Of a stretch of DNA of 64,000 nucleotides, positions 35,117 to 43,075 are shown piece by piece; position 1 is the stretch's first letter; every line of letters begins with the position of its first letter. The translations under genes were made by a program, and so were the position numbers. The notes beneath the pieces were generated by a model, which did not search any database, was not told where the DNA came from, and saw only the letters and a program-made list of their open reading frames with translations. The stretch is from Pseudomonas sp. MYb60 (GTDB lineage: Bacteria; Pseudomonadota; Gammaproteobacteria; Pseudomonadales; Pseudomonadaceae). The DNA is taken from contig NZ_PCOZ01000017.1 in NCBI RefSeq assembly GCF_002979555.1, positions 1-64,000 on the forward strand. The letters are read 5' to 3'.

Positions 35117-35800
35117 TTAGATGGCCAGGCGTACTGCCTGTTGGCCCAGCAACTGCTCCACCGCCTTCAACACCGGATCAGCTTCCGTGCGCACCAACCA
35201 ATCCGGGCTCACCTGCACAAACGCCACCGTGCCGTCCTTGGCAATCACCACCACCGTCGGTTGCGGCAACTCCCAGGTGCCGGTGCCAGTGGTCTCGCCA
35301 ATGCTGTTGCCCTTGGCCAATGCGGCGTTGCGCGACGCCTCGTCAAAGCTGTAGAGAATCCCCAGGCGCCGCCCGAGGTTGTTGTCCTTGTCGCTGGCCA
35401 CCAGCAGTTGCAGGTTATGGCGGGTCTTGATGTCGGCAAGCCGTTCCGGCACTTGCGGGCTCACCGCCACCAGCGGCACGCCACGTTCGCGCAGGCGCGG
35501 GTAGAGCTGGCGCTCGTAATAGGGCAGAGCGATGTTGCACGCCGCGCAGCCCGCAAAGCGGAAGAAAATCAACACTGCAGGGCCGTCGGCCAGCAGCAGC
35601 TCGCGGTTGAGTTCGCCGCCTTCCACGTTGAGCAGGGTAAATGGGTCCAGCTCATCGCCGACCTGCACGTAGTCATCCGGCCGCGCTTCATCGACCAGGC
35701 GCTGGCGCTGGTCGATATTGACCTGCAGCGACTCCGGCGCCCAGGTGGCCACGCGCTCGGCGTGCAGGTCCGCCAGTTGACGGTTCAGGGACTCACTCAT
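35117..35800 (-). CDS. Peroxiredoxin-like (AhpC/TSA-type) protein
   Basis: Thioredoxin-fold protein of 227 residues. The region LIFFRFAGCAACNIALPYYERQL near residue 84 holds a C-x-x-C pair (GCAAC), and PQPTVVVIAKDGTVAFVQ follows near 185. It lacks a standard peroxiredoxin PxxxTxxC motif, so it may be a thiol-disulfide reductase rather than a peroxidase. The start overlaps the stop of the monooxygenase gene by four bases, so the two are coupled. A role in handling sulfane or sulfite products is possible but unproven. Confidence 0.8.
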   Translation of the reverse strand: MSESLNRQLADLHAERVATWAPESLQVNIDQRQRLVDEARPDDYVQVGDELDPFTLLNVEGGELNRELLLADGPAVLIFFRFAGCAACNIALPYYERQLYPRLRERGVPLVAVSPQVPERLADIKTRHNLQLLVASDKDNNLGRRLGILYSFDEASRNAALAKGNSIGETTGTGTWELPQPTVVVIAKDGTVAFVQVSPDWLVRTEADPVLKAVEQLLGQQAVRLAI

Positions 35801-37143
35801 GCCAGCGCCTCCTGCCGGTGTTCAACCTCGGCGACGCTGTAGCGGTTGGCCGGCACGTCCAGGCCCAGGTTGTCGCGCAGGGTCTGGCCACTGTATTCGC
35901 TGCGGAACACGCCGCGTTGCTGCAATACCGGCACTACCAGTTCGGTGAAATATTGCAGGCCGTCCGGCAAGACCGAGTTGACGATGAAACCATCGCTGGC
36001 GCCGGTTTCGAACCAGGTCTGGATCGCATCGGCGACCTGTTCAGGGGTGCCGACAAAATCACGTTTTGGCCGCGAGAACCGCAGCGCGACTTCGCGCAGG
36101 GTCAGGCCTTCCTCCTTGGCCAGTTGCTTGATGCGGTCGGAGCCGCCGCGCTGGCTATTGGAACCGAGGTCGCCGAGGTCCGGGAAGGGCGCGTCCAGCG
36201 GGTACTGGCTGAAATCGTGATCGTTGAACGGGCGACCGAGGGCGACGATCGCATCTTCCACGGTGACCAAGTCGACAGCCTGCTGGTAGCGGCTTTCCAC
36301 CTCGGCTTCATCGCGCCCGACAATCGGGCGGATGCCCGGCAGGATCGACAGGTCGTCCGGGTTGCGGCCAAAGCCCTTGGCGCGCCGTTTCAAGTCCGTG
36401 GCGTAGGCCTGGCCTTCCTCGATGCTCTCCACATGCACAAAGATGGCGTCGGAGTGTTCGGCGGCAAAGTTGCGCCCATCTTCGGAGGTGCCCGCCTGGA
36501 AAATCACCGGTTGGCCCTGGCGTGAGCGGGCGATGTTCAGCGGGCCTTTCACCGAGAAAAACTCGCCCTTGTGGTTCAGCGCGTGCAGCTTGCTTGGGGT
36601 GAAGAACTCACCGGTGTGCTTGTTGTAGGCAAAGGCGTCGTCTTCCCAGGAATCCCACAGGCCCTTGACCGCGTTCACGTGCTCCTTGGCGATGCGATAG
36701 CGCACGGCATGCGGCGGATGCTCGGCCTTGCCGAAGTTGTCGGCGGTGCCGCTGAGCCACGAGGTAACGACGTTCCAACCGGCTCGGCCGCCGCTGATGT
36801 GGTCCAGGGACGCGAACTGGCGCGCCACCTGGTAGGGCTCGGTGTAGCTGACGGTCACCGTGGCCACGAGGCCGATATTCGTGGTGATCGCAGCCAGGGC
36901 CGACAGGATCGTCAGCGGCTCGAAACGGTTGAGGTAGTGCGGGCTGGACTTGGCGTGGATATGCAGGCTGTCGGCAATGAAGACGAAGTCGAATTTCGCG
37001 GCTTCGGCCAATTCAGTCTGCTGCTTGTAGAACTTGAAGTCCGTGCTGGCGTTGGGCTGGGCCTGCGGGTGGCGCCATTCGCCCCAACCGTGACCGACTC
37101 CATGGACCATGGCGCCCAGCTTCAATTGACGTGGCTTGCTCAT
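35797..37143 (-). CDS. NtaA/SnaA/DszA-family FMN-dependent monooxygenase
   Basis: Luciferase-like monooxygenase of 448 residues. It has the long insertions and motifs typical of the NtaA/SnaA/DszA branch: FDFVFIADSLHI near residue 50, SYTEPYQVARQFASLDHISGGRAGWNVVTS near 100 and PVIFQAGTSEDGRNFAAEHSDAIFV near 230. Such enzymes use FMNH2 from a separate reductase to open C-S or C-N bonds. It is second in the operon, 12 bases after the binding-protein gene. No flavin reductase gene is seen nearby, so reduced flavin must come from elsewhere. Confidence 0.9.
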   Translation of the reverse strand: MSKPRQLKLGAMVHGVGHGWGEWRHPQAQPNASTDFKFYKQQTELAEAAKFDFVFIADSLHIHAKSSPHYLNRFEPLTILSALAAITTNIGLVATVTVSYTEPYQVARQFASLDHISGGRAGWNVVTSWLSGTADNFGKAEHPPHAVRYRIAKEHVNAVKGLWDSWEDDAFAYNKHTGEFFTPSKLHALNHKGEFFSVKGPLNIARSRQGQPVIFQAGTSEDGRNFAAEHSDAIFVHVESIEEGQAYATDLKRRAKGFGRNPDDLSILPGIRPIVGRDEAEVESRYQQAVDLVTVEDAIVALGRPFNDHDFSQYPLDAPFPDLGDLGSNSQRGGSDRIKQLAKEEGLTLREVALRFSRPKRDFVGTPEQVADAIQTWFETGASDGFIVNSVLPDGLQYFTELVVPVLQQRGVFRSEYSGQTLRDNLGLDVPANRYSVAEVEHRQEALA

Positions 37144-37155
37144 GTTCTGCTCCTT

Positions 37156-38130
37156 TTAGCGCGAGGCTTGATTGAGGGGGGCGCGCTTGGCGTTAAAGCT
37201 CTTGTCAAAGCCTTGGGACACATCGATGTGCCGGGTCAGCAGGCCTTCTTTTTGGTAGATGTCGGCGGTCGCTTGCAGGCCGCTGATCACTGAGTCGTCG
37301 ATCGCCACCGGGGTCAGGCGGGTGTCCTTGGCCACGGCCTCGTGCACGGCCAGAGGCAGGCCAGTGATCTTGGCTTGCGCGGCGGCGTATTCGTTGGGGT
37401 GCACGTTGGCCCAGGCGTAGGCACGGTCCAGGCGTGCGACGAAGTCATCGAGCTGCGCGCGCTTGTCGGCGATGGCTTGGCTGGTGGCTGCCAGGTACAG
37501 GTGATTGCTCAGCAACTTATTGCCACTGATCAGCACACGGGCCTGGCTTTGCGAGGTGACCACGGTGGTGTAGGGGTCCCAGGTGGCCCAGGCGTCGGCG
37601 GAGCCGTTGTCCAGCACCAGCCGTGATTCGCTGGGCAGCAGGAAGATGAACTGCACGTCCTGGGTGGTCAGCCCGGCGGTGGCGAGGGCCTTGATCGCCA
37701 GGTAGTGGCCGATGGAGCCGCGACCGGTGACGATCTTCTTGCCCTTGAGGTCGGCGACGGTCTTGATCGGCGAATCCTTGTTCACCAGCAGGGCGGTGGT
37801 GTTGCGTCCTTCGGCGTGGATGATGCTCACCACCTTGAGCGACGCACCGGCGCCGAGGGCGAATACGTAGGGCGCGTCCCCCAGGGCACCAATGTCCACG
37901 GCCCCGGCGTTCAGCGCTTCGCCCAGCGGCGAGGCGGACGGGAATTCCGACCATTGGATTTCATACGGCACATGTTTGGTCTCGCCGGCGACTTCCAGCA
38001 GCGCCTTGATCGTCGATTTCTGGTTGGCCACCCGCAGCGGTTGCAGGTCGGCGGCGTGGGCGGTGCCGATCAGCCCGAGGGCGAGGGCGGTGCCCAGGAG
38101 CAGGCGTTTGAACGGGGTGCTAAAGACCAT
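37156..38130 (-). CDS. ABC transporter substrate-binding protein, aliphatic-sulfonate type
   Basis: Periplasmic binding protein of 324 residues with signal peptide ending ...GTAHAAD. The SsuA/TauA-type pattern includes LRVANQKSTIKALLEVAG near residue 32, ALNAGAVDIGALGDAPYVFALGAG near 72, VADLKGKKIVTGRGSIGHYLA near 125 and SADAWATWDPYTTVV near 175. It is the first gene of the five-gene operon. No intact permease or ATPase gene lies in the window; a fused remnant of such a pair lies about 6 kb away. Confidence 0.9.
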   Translation of the reverse strand: MVFSTPFKRLLLGTALALGLIGTAHAADLQPLRVANQKSTIKALLEVAGETKHVPYEIQWSEFPSASPLGEALNAGAVDIGALGDAPYVFALGAGASLKVVSIIHAEGRNTTALLVNKDSPIKTVADLKGKKIVTGRGSIGHYLAIKALATAGLTTQDVQFIFLLPSESRLVLDNGSADAWATWDPYTTVVTSQSQARVLISGNKLLSNHLYLAATSQAIADKRAQLDDFVARLDRAYAWANVHPNEYAAAQAKITGLPLAVHEAVAKDTRLTPVAIDDSVISGLQATADIYQKEGLLTRHIDVSQGFDKSFNAKRAPLNQASR

Positions 38131-38355
38131 GGGATGCAGGCTCCAGGCAGATCAGGAAAGGGTTCGCTTACCTCCGCCTGGAGAAGGGGTCGGTGTGTGG
38201 GTTAACGTTATTCCCATAAAAACCTGCTGTGAAGTTCTTTTTGGTTATATGGTAATTATTAAAAACATTTATTATCTTTTGTTTGATTATTCTCTAATTG
38301 CATTTGGTGCGACGCTGCGGGCCAGGGCGAAGATGCGATGCTCCAGGCAGGGGGA
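38131..38355 (-). promoter_or_regulatory. AT-rich promoter region of the organosulfur operon
   Basis: The stretch between the binding-protein gene and the rhodanese stop is strikingly AT-rich for this genome (for example GGTTATATGGTAATTATTAAAAAC). Similar AT-rich leaders occur before the thiol dioxygenase, aldolase and SsuD-like genes. AT-rich leaders are typical of CysB-dependent promoters in pseudomonads. I cannot place -35/-10 with confidence. Confidence 0.4.
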
Positions 38356-39939
38356 TCAGATCACGTAGAAACCGTGGGTGCCGTCGCGGGCCAGTTGGTC
38401 GACCAGGCCGAATTCCCAATCCAGGTAAGCCTGCATGGCTTCCTTGGGGTTGTCGGTACCTTCGTATGGCCGGCGATAGCGATCGATACGCGGCGAGGCC
38501 AAATGGGTGTCGCCTTCTTCCAGCGGCAGTTGGGCGTTGATCCAGCCGGCGGTTCCGTCTTGCAGCAGGAACACCTGCTTGCCGGTGATGGCTTCCACTT
38601 CCGCCACTGCCAGACGCGCCAGCTGGCTGCTGCCGCAGGTCAGCACATATCGCTCGGCGGCAGGTGCCTTGGCCAGTGCTTGCGGCAACTGCGCACGCAG
38701 CGCCCACCAGGCGCCGGGGATATGCCGTTTGACGTAGTTGGCGCTCGCGGTGAAGTCCAGCACCAGGGTATCGCCATGGCCGAGCCAGTCGGCGAGGGTG
38801 TGAGGGCTGATCAGCTCGGCTTGTGGCGGCGCCGGGACCGGGGCGACCCAGGCGCCTTTTTCACTGAACTGCGCCGGTTGCAGGTCGTCCAGTACATGCA
38901 CGTCCCAGCCCAGTTGGGCCAGCCAGGACGCCGACATATTGGCGCGCACACCGTCGTCGTCGGCCAGTACCAGGCGCGCGCCGCGCACACTGGCGACATG
39001 GTCGGTTTCCTGCACCAGTTGCCCACCCGGTGTGGAGCGTGCGCCGGGCAGGTGGCCGGCTTCGAATTCTTCCGGGGTGCGCACATCGAACAGGTAGGTG
39101 GTGCGGTTCACCTCCTGCTGCCAGCCTTGCAGGTCGGCCAGGCTGGCACGGCCGACGCGGGCTTTATCGGCGACCCGGCGCGCGTCTGCTGCAGCGATTT
39201 GGCGATGTTCCTCCGAGGTCGGCGCGAAGCGGCGCGACTGACCGTGGGCGAGTTTCTGCCCGGCCAGCGTCCAGCCGATGGTGCCGTTGCGCAGGGCCGA
39301 TACCGGGTTGGCCACACCGGCATTGATCAGCGACTGGGTGCCGATGATGCTGCGGGTGCGCCCGGCGCAGTTGACGATGATGCGCGTGGCCGGGTCCGGC
39401 GCCAGTTCACGGGCGCGCAGCACCAGTTCGGCGCCCGGTACGCTGATGCCGGTGGGGATGCTCATGGTCTGGTATTCGTCGAAGCGGCGGGCGTCGAGCA
39501 CCACCACGTCGGCTTGGTTGTCGAGCAGGGCCTGGACTTCTTCGGCGGCCAGGGAAGGGGTATGACGCTCGCTTTCTACCAGTTCGCCAAAGGCTTTGCT
39601 CGGCACGTTTACGTCAATAAACAGTTCACCACCGGCCTTGCGCCAACCGTCCAGGCCTTCCTCGAGCAACGCGACGCGGGTATAGCCCAGCGCAACCAGG
39701 CGCTCGGCGGCGCGGGCGGCGAGGCCTTCGCCATGGTCGTAGACGGTGACCTCGGTGTCGCGGCGTGGTATGCGCGAATACACCTCCAATTCCAGCTTGG
39801 ACAGCGGGATATTGGCGGCGAACAACGGGTGGGATTCGGCAAAAGGCGCCTCCTCGCGCACGTCTACAAGCGCGACTTCTTGATGGTCCAACAGGGCCTG
39901 GCGAATCTGGGTAAAGCTGCGGGTCGATACGGTGCTCAT
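38356..39939 (-). CDS. Four-domain rhodanese (thiosulfate sulfurtransferase family)
   Basis: Protein of 527 residues made of four rhodanese repeats (openings near residues 8, 130, 270 and 395). Only two have an active-site cysteine in the loop: IIVNCAGRTRS (second) and VLTCGSSQLAR (fourth). The first has VYDHGEG and the third LADDDGV in its place. This is the usual inactive-active pairing of tandem rhodaneses, doubled. It would transfer or oxidise sulfane sulfur. It follows the thiol dioxygenase gene with a four-base overlap, which suggests a shared thiol-to-sulfite route. Confidence 0.9.
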   Translation of the reverse strand: MSTVSTRSFTQIRQALLDHQEVALVDVREEAPFAESHPLFAANIPLSKLELEVYSRIPRRDTEVTVYDHGEGLAARAAERLVALGYTRVALLEEGLDGWRKAGGELFIDVNVPSKAFGELVESERHTPSLAAEEVQALLDNQADVVVLDARRFDEYQTMSIPTGISVPGAELVLRARELAPDPATRIIVNCAGRTRSIIGTQSLINAGVANPVSALRNGTIGWTLAGQKLAHGQSRRFAPTSEEHRQIAAADARRVADKARVGRASLADLQGWQQEVNRTTYLFDVRTPEEFEAGHLPGARSTPGGQLVQETDHVASVRGARLVLADDDGVRANMSASWLAQLGWDVHVLDDLQPAQFSEKGAWVAPVPAPPQAELISPHTLADWLGHGDTLVLDFTASANYVKRHIPGAWWALRAQLPQALAKAPAAERYVLTCGSSQLARLAVAEVEAITGKQVFLLQDGTAGWINAQLPLEEGDTHLASPRIDRYRRPYEGTDNPKEAMQAYLDWEFGLVDQLARDGTHGFYVI

Positions 39940-40547
39940 AGGGCAGGGCTCTTTTCTTTGGACAAATCCCAGATATTCGGGAGGAAGGCGTTGGAGTAAC
40001 CGGAGATAAACAGTTTCTCGCTGCCGTCGGGTTGGTACACGGCGCGGCGCACGGCACCGATATTGGCGCCGTACACATGAATGCTGATGGACACTTGGTC
40101 GCTGTGGACGTTGCTGACCTGGTGAATGTCGCCGACCTTGGGTGATACCGCTTCTACCTGGCCCGGCCGCAGCTCAATCGGCTTGCCTTCGGCGACGAGG
40201 CTGCCATCCGGCGCACGCTCGAAGCCCTGGGAAAACTCCGCGCCGCGCAGCATGCCGATCAGCCCCCACACGCGGTGATCGTGAATCGGCGTGCTTTGCC
40301 CCGGCCCCCACACAAAGCTGACGATGCTGAAGCGTTCGCGCGAATCGGCGTGCAGCAGGAATTGCTGGTAGCGCTCGGGGTTGGGTTGGGCGAATTCGTC
40401 GGGCAGCCAGTCATCATGGCTGACCAGTTGCGCCAGCAGCTTGCCGCCACGGTGCAACAGGTCGCCTTCGCGTGGATTGCCGTCGATCAATTCCGCCAGG
40501 GCGCCAATAAAGGCTCTGAGTCTTTCGGGGTGTCGGGCCTGGGTCAT
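39936..40547 (-). CDS. Cysteine dioxygenase-family cupin (thiol dioxygenase)
   Basis: Mononuclear iron cupin of 203 residues. The two-His motif is in STPIHDHRVWGLIG near residue 89 and the third His in VGDIHQVSNVHSD near 138. It oxidises cysteine or 3-mercaptopropionate to the sulfinic acid; bacterial members differ in which they prefer, and the sequence alone does not decide. It is coupled to the rhodanese downstream (ATGA overlap) and divergent from the LysR gene. Confidence 0.88.
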   Translation of the reverse strand: MTQARHPERLRAFIGALAELIDGNPREGDLLHRGGKLLAQLVSHDDWLPDEFAQPNPERYQQFLLHADSRERFSIVSFVWGPGQSTPIHDHRVWGLIGMLRGAEFSQGFERAPDGSLVAEGKPIELRPGQVEAVSPKVGDIHQVSNVHSDQVSISIHVYGANIGAVRRAVYQPDGSEKLFISGYSNAFLPNIWDLSKEKSPAL

Positions 40548-40570
40548 GGCAATTCCATCAGTGCGTGTCG

Positions 40571-40629
40571 TTAAGCTTATCTAAGCATAATGTTTATAGT
40601 TAATATGCTATTTTTTAATGATTAGCTTA
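40571..40629. promoter_or_regulatory. Repeated TAAGCTTA/TTAGCTTA motifs between thiol dioxygenase and LysR genes
   Basis: TTAAGCTTA at the left, CTAAGCATAA ten bases later and TTAGCTTA at the right lie in an AT-rich divergent promoter region. The same TTAGCTTA appears on the far side of the LysR gene. LysR regulators bind such short palindromes near their own genes, so this is a candidate operator. Confidence 0.45.
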
Positions 40630-40760
40630 TAGCTGAAGGTAATTTAGAACCGGTCCGACTAGGGTTAGACGTTATCGATCACAGCGCGGGCTATCCAGAC
40701 GGCATTCCTGCAACTATGCTTCACGCACATCTTAATGACTGTTCTCTATGTGCGGCCCAA

Positions 40761-41666
40761 ATGAAAATTGACGATATCGATGCCTTTGTCGAAGTGATTC
40801 GTTGCCAGTCCATCAGCCACGCCGCCGAGTCGCTGCAACTGACCCAGCCGGCCATCACCCGTCGCGTGCAGAACTTCGAGCAGGCGTTGGGGGTGGAGCT
40901 GTTCGACCGCAACACCAAGCCCCTCAAACCCACCTTGATCGGCACCCGTGTGTATGAGCAGTGCCGGTTGATCCTGCGCGAGATGGATGCGCTGCGCGAA
41001 CTGGTGGCCACCGACGCACCGCCCACCGGCCTGTTGCGCCTGGGCGTGCCGCAGACCATCGGCGACGTCGTGCTGCTGGACGCCCTCAAGCACCTGCGCA
41101 CCGAATACGCCGACTTGCGTGCCCAGGTCGCCACCGGCTGGGGCAGCCAACTGGTGGGCAAGATCGAACGCGGCGAGCTGGACGCGGCGGCGGCATTGTT
41201 CCCGGCGGGCAAGATCTTCCCGGACAACATCATTGGCGAGTCCATCGGCAAGATGGAGCTGGTGGTGGTGTGCGCCAAGGCACAGTTGCCGAAAAAGCCG
41301 TGCAAGCTGGCGGAGGTGTACCAGAACGGCTGGATCCTGAACCCGGATGGCTGCGGTTTCCGTGCCGGGTTGCAGCGCACGCTGTCCGATCAGGGCCTGG
41401 CGTTGCGGGTGAACCTGGAGACCTTTGGCACCGAGTTGCAGTTGGGCTTGGTGGCGGATGGTTTGGGGCTTGGGCTGGTACCGCGTCCGTTGCTGGAGCG
41501 CAGCGCCCATCGTGAGCAATTGGCGGTGATGCCGCTGAAAGACTTCAAACCGGTGATGGACTTGTGGCTGATCTACCCACACTTTTTGGGCAATTTGCAG
41601 GGGCCGGTGGATGCGTTTGGTAAATTGGTCGCTGCTTCATTGCACAAAATCAGAGAGGCCGCCTGA
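40761..41666 (+). CDS. LysR-family regulator, likely of sulfur genes
   Basis: Regulator of 301 residues from the ATG giving MKIDDIDAFVEVIRCQS; the 15 residues before it look like leader. The winged helix is SISHAAESLQLTQPAITRRVQNFEQALGVELFDRN. The effector domain contains LRAQVATGWGSQLVGKIERGELDAAAAL. It stands between the thiol dioxygenase/rhodanese operon (divergent) and the aldolase gene (same direction), both with AT-rich, TTAGCTTA-bearing leaders. It probably controls one or both. It is not CysB itself. Confidence 0.9.
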   Translation: MKIDDIDAFVEVIRCQSISHAAESLQLTQPAITRRVQNFEQALGVELFDRNTKPLKPTLIGTRVYEQCRLILREMDALRELVATDAPPTGLLRLGVPQTIGDVVLLDALKHLRTEYADLRAQVATGWGSQLVGKIERGELDAAAALFPAGKIFPDNIIGESIGKMELVVVCAKAQLPKKPCKLAEVYQNGWILNPDGCGFRAGLQRTLSDQGLALRVNLETFGTELQLGLVADGLGLGLVPRPLLERSAHREQLAVMPLKDFKPVMDLWLIYPHFLGNLQGPVDAFGKLVAASLHKIREAA

Positions 41667-41684
41667 TATGAAAAAAAATAATAA

Positions 41685-41692
41685 TTAGCTTA
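41685..41692. promoter_or_regulatory. TTAGCTTA motif before the aldolase gene
   Basis: Same 8-base motif as upstream of the LysR gene, here in an A/T-only stretch about 80 bases before the aldolase ATG. It is a candidate binding site for the neighbouring LysR protein. Confidence 0.35.
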
Positions 41693-41773
41693 GATTAAAA
41701 TGTGCTTTTTATTATTTTTTTGCATCCCCTAGGCTTGCCTGGAAGTCCTTAAGGCCATCCAGGAAGTTTTGCC

Positions 41774-42568
41774 ATGAGCAGCGTCACCTCGATTTCCAGT
41801 GTTTCTAACAATGTTCGCCAGCGCGTCACTCCGGAAGAATGGGAGGTGCGCGTCAAACTGGCCGCCGCGTATCGCCTGGCGGCCTTGTATAAGTGGACAG
41901 ATCACATCTACACCCACTTCTCCGCCCGTGTTCCGGGGCCGGAGGAGCATTTCCTTATCAACGCCTTTGGCCTGCTGTTTGATGAAATCAGCGCATCCAA
42001 CCTGGTCAAGGTCGACCTCGACGGCACCATTGTCGACGACCCGACTGGCCTGGGTATCAACTACGCCGGCTACGTGATCCACAGCGCCATCCACGGTGCG
42101 CGCCACGACTTGCAAGCCGTGTTGCACACCCACACCCGTGATGGAATTGCGGTGTCGGCGCAGAAGGACGGCCTGTTGCCGATCTCCCAGCATTCCATCG
42201 GTTTCTCCGGGCGCGTGGCGTATCACGGCTATGAAGGCATTGCGCTGGACCTGGACGAGCGCGAGCGACTGGTGGCCGACCTGGGCGACAAGAGTGTGAT
42301 GATCCTGCGTAACCATGGGCTGTTGACGGCCGGCATCAGCGTTGAACATGCGTTTCAGCAACTGCAGCAACTGGAGCGCGCGTGCAACATCCAGGTCGCG
42401 GCGCAGGCGGCGGGGAATGCGGAATTGATCTTCCCGCCCCAAGAGGTGGTCGACAAGGTTGAACAGCAAGCCAAGGCGCATTCCAGCGGTGAGGGCCCAG
42501 GTGTGGCGCGGCATTGGAACGCACTGGTGCGGCAGTTGGAGCGCACCGATACCGACTACAAAAACTGA
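41774..42568 (+). CDS. Class II aldolase/adducin-family protein
   Basis: Zinc-dependent aldolase-fold protein of 264 residues: YKWTDHIYTHFSARVPG near residue 38, the metal-site pair LQAVLHTHTRDG near 115 and MILRNHGLLTAG near 176 (the third His). Family members cleave sugar phosphates or act on small hydroxy-acids; the exact reaction is unknown. In this setting it may cut the carbon skeleton left after desulfonation. The codons at its 3' end are echoed in the 192-bp repeats that follow. Confidence 0.87.
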   Translation: MSSVTSISSVSNNVRQRVTPEEWEVRVKLAAAYRLAALYKWTDHIYTHFSARVPGPEEHFLINAFGLLFDEISASNLVKVDLDGTIVDDPTGLGINYAGYVIHSAIHGARHDLQAVLHTHTRDGIAVSAQKDGLLPISQHSIGFSGRVAYHGYEGIALDLDERERLVADLGDKSVMILRNHGLLTAGISVEHAFQQLQQLERACNIQVAAQAAGNAELIFPPQEVVDKVEQQAKAHSSGEGPGVARHWNALVRQLERTDTDYKN

Positions 42569-42590
42569 TCTCAAATTCTGTAGAGATCAA

Positions 42591-43064
42591 AAGGTGGGAG
42601 GGAGCTTGCTCCCGATGGCGGTGGGTCAGTCAAATCATTGGTGACTGACAGCCAGCTATCGGGGGCAAGCCCCCTCCCACAGTGGGTTTGATGATGTGCT
42701 GGATCACGCGACCTGTTTGGCCTGTTCGCGCTCAAGAATCAACGCGGCAGTGGAATGCGCTGGTGCGGCAGTGTGAGATCAAAAGGTGGGAGGGAGCTTG
42801 CTCCCGATAGCGGTGGGTCAGCCAATTCATTGGTGACTGACACCCAGCTATCGGGGGCAAGCCCCCTACCACAGTGGGTTTGATGGTGTGCTGGATGACG
42901 CGACCTGTTTGGCCTGTTCGCGCTCAAGAATCAACGCGGCAGTGGAATGCGCTGGTGCGGCAGTGTGAGATCTAAAGGTGGGAGGGAGCTTGCTCCCGAT
43001 AGCGGTGGGTCAGTCAATTCATTGGTGACTGACACCCAGCTATCGGGGGCAAGCCCCCTCCCAC
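42591..43064. repeat. Tandem array of three REPIN units with exact 192-base period
   Basis: Three REPINs begin at the same motif (AAGGTGGGAGGGAGC) exactly 192 bases apart, at 42591, 42783 and 42975. Between them each unit carries a short copy of the 3' end of an ssuD-like gene (complement encodes LILEREQAKQVA and a stop). Directly after this is a copy resembling the 3' end of the aldolase gene (encodes QWNALVRQ). Both real genes flank the array in matching orientation. The array thus looks like tandem duplication of a segment running from one gene tail through the REPIN to the other. It fills the 507-base gap; I see no gene in it. Confidence 0.9.
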
Positions 43065-43075
43065 AGTGGGTTTGA

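Noticed and set aside
42591..43064. A CRISPR-like array (regular 192-base period)
   Set aside because: The units are long, lack short spacers of unique sequence, and are REPINs with gene tails; no cas genes are nearby.
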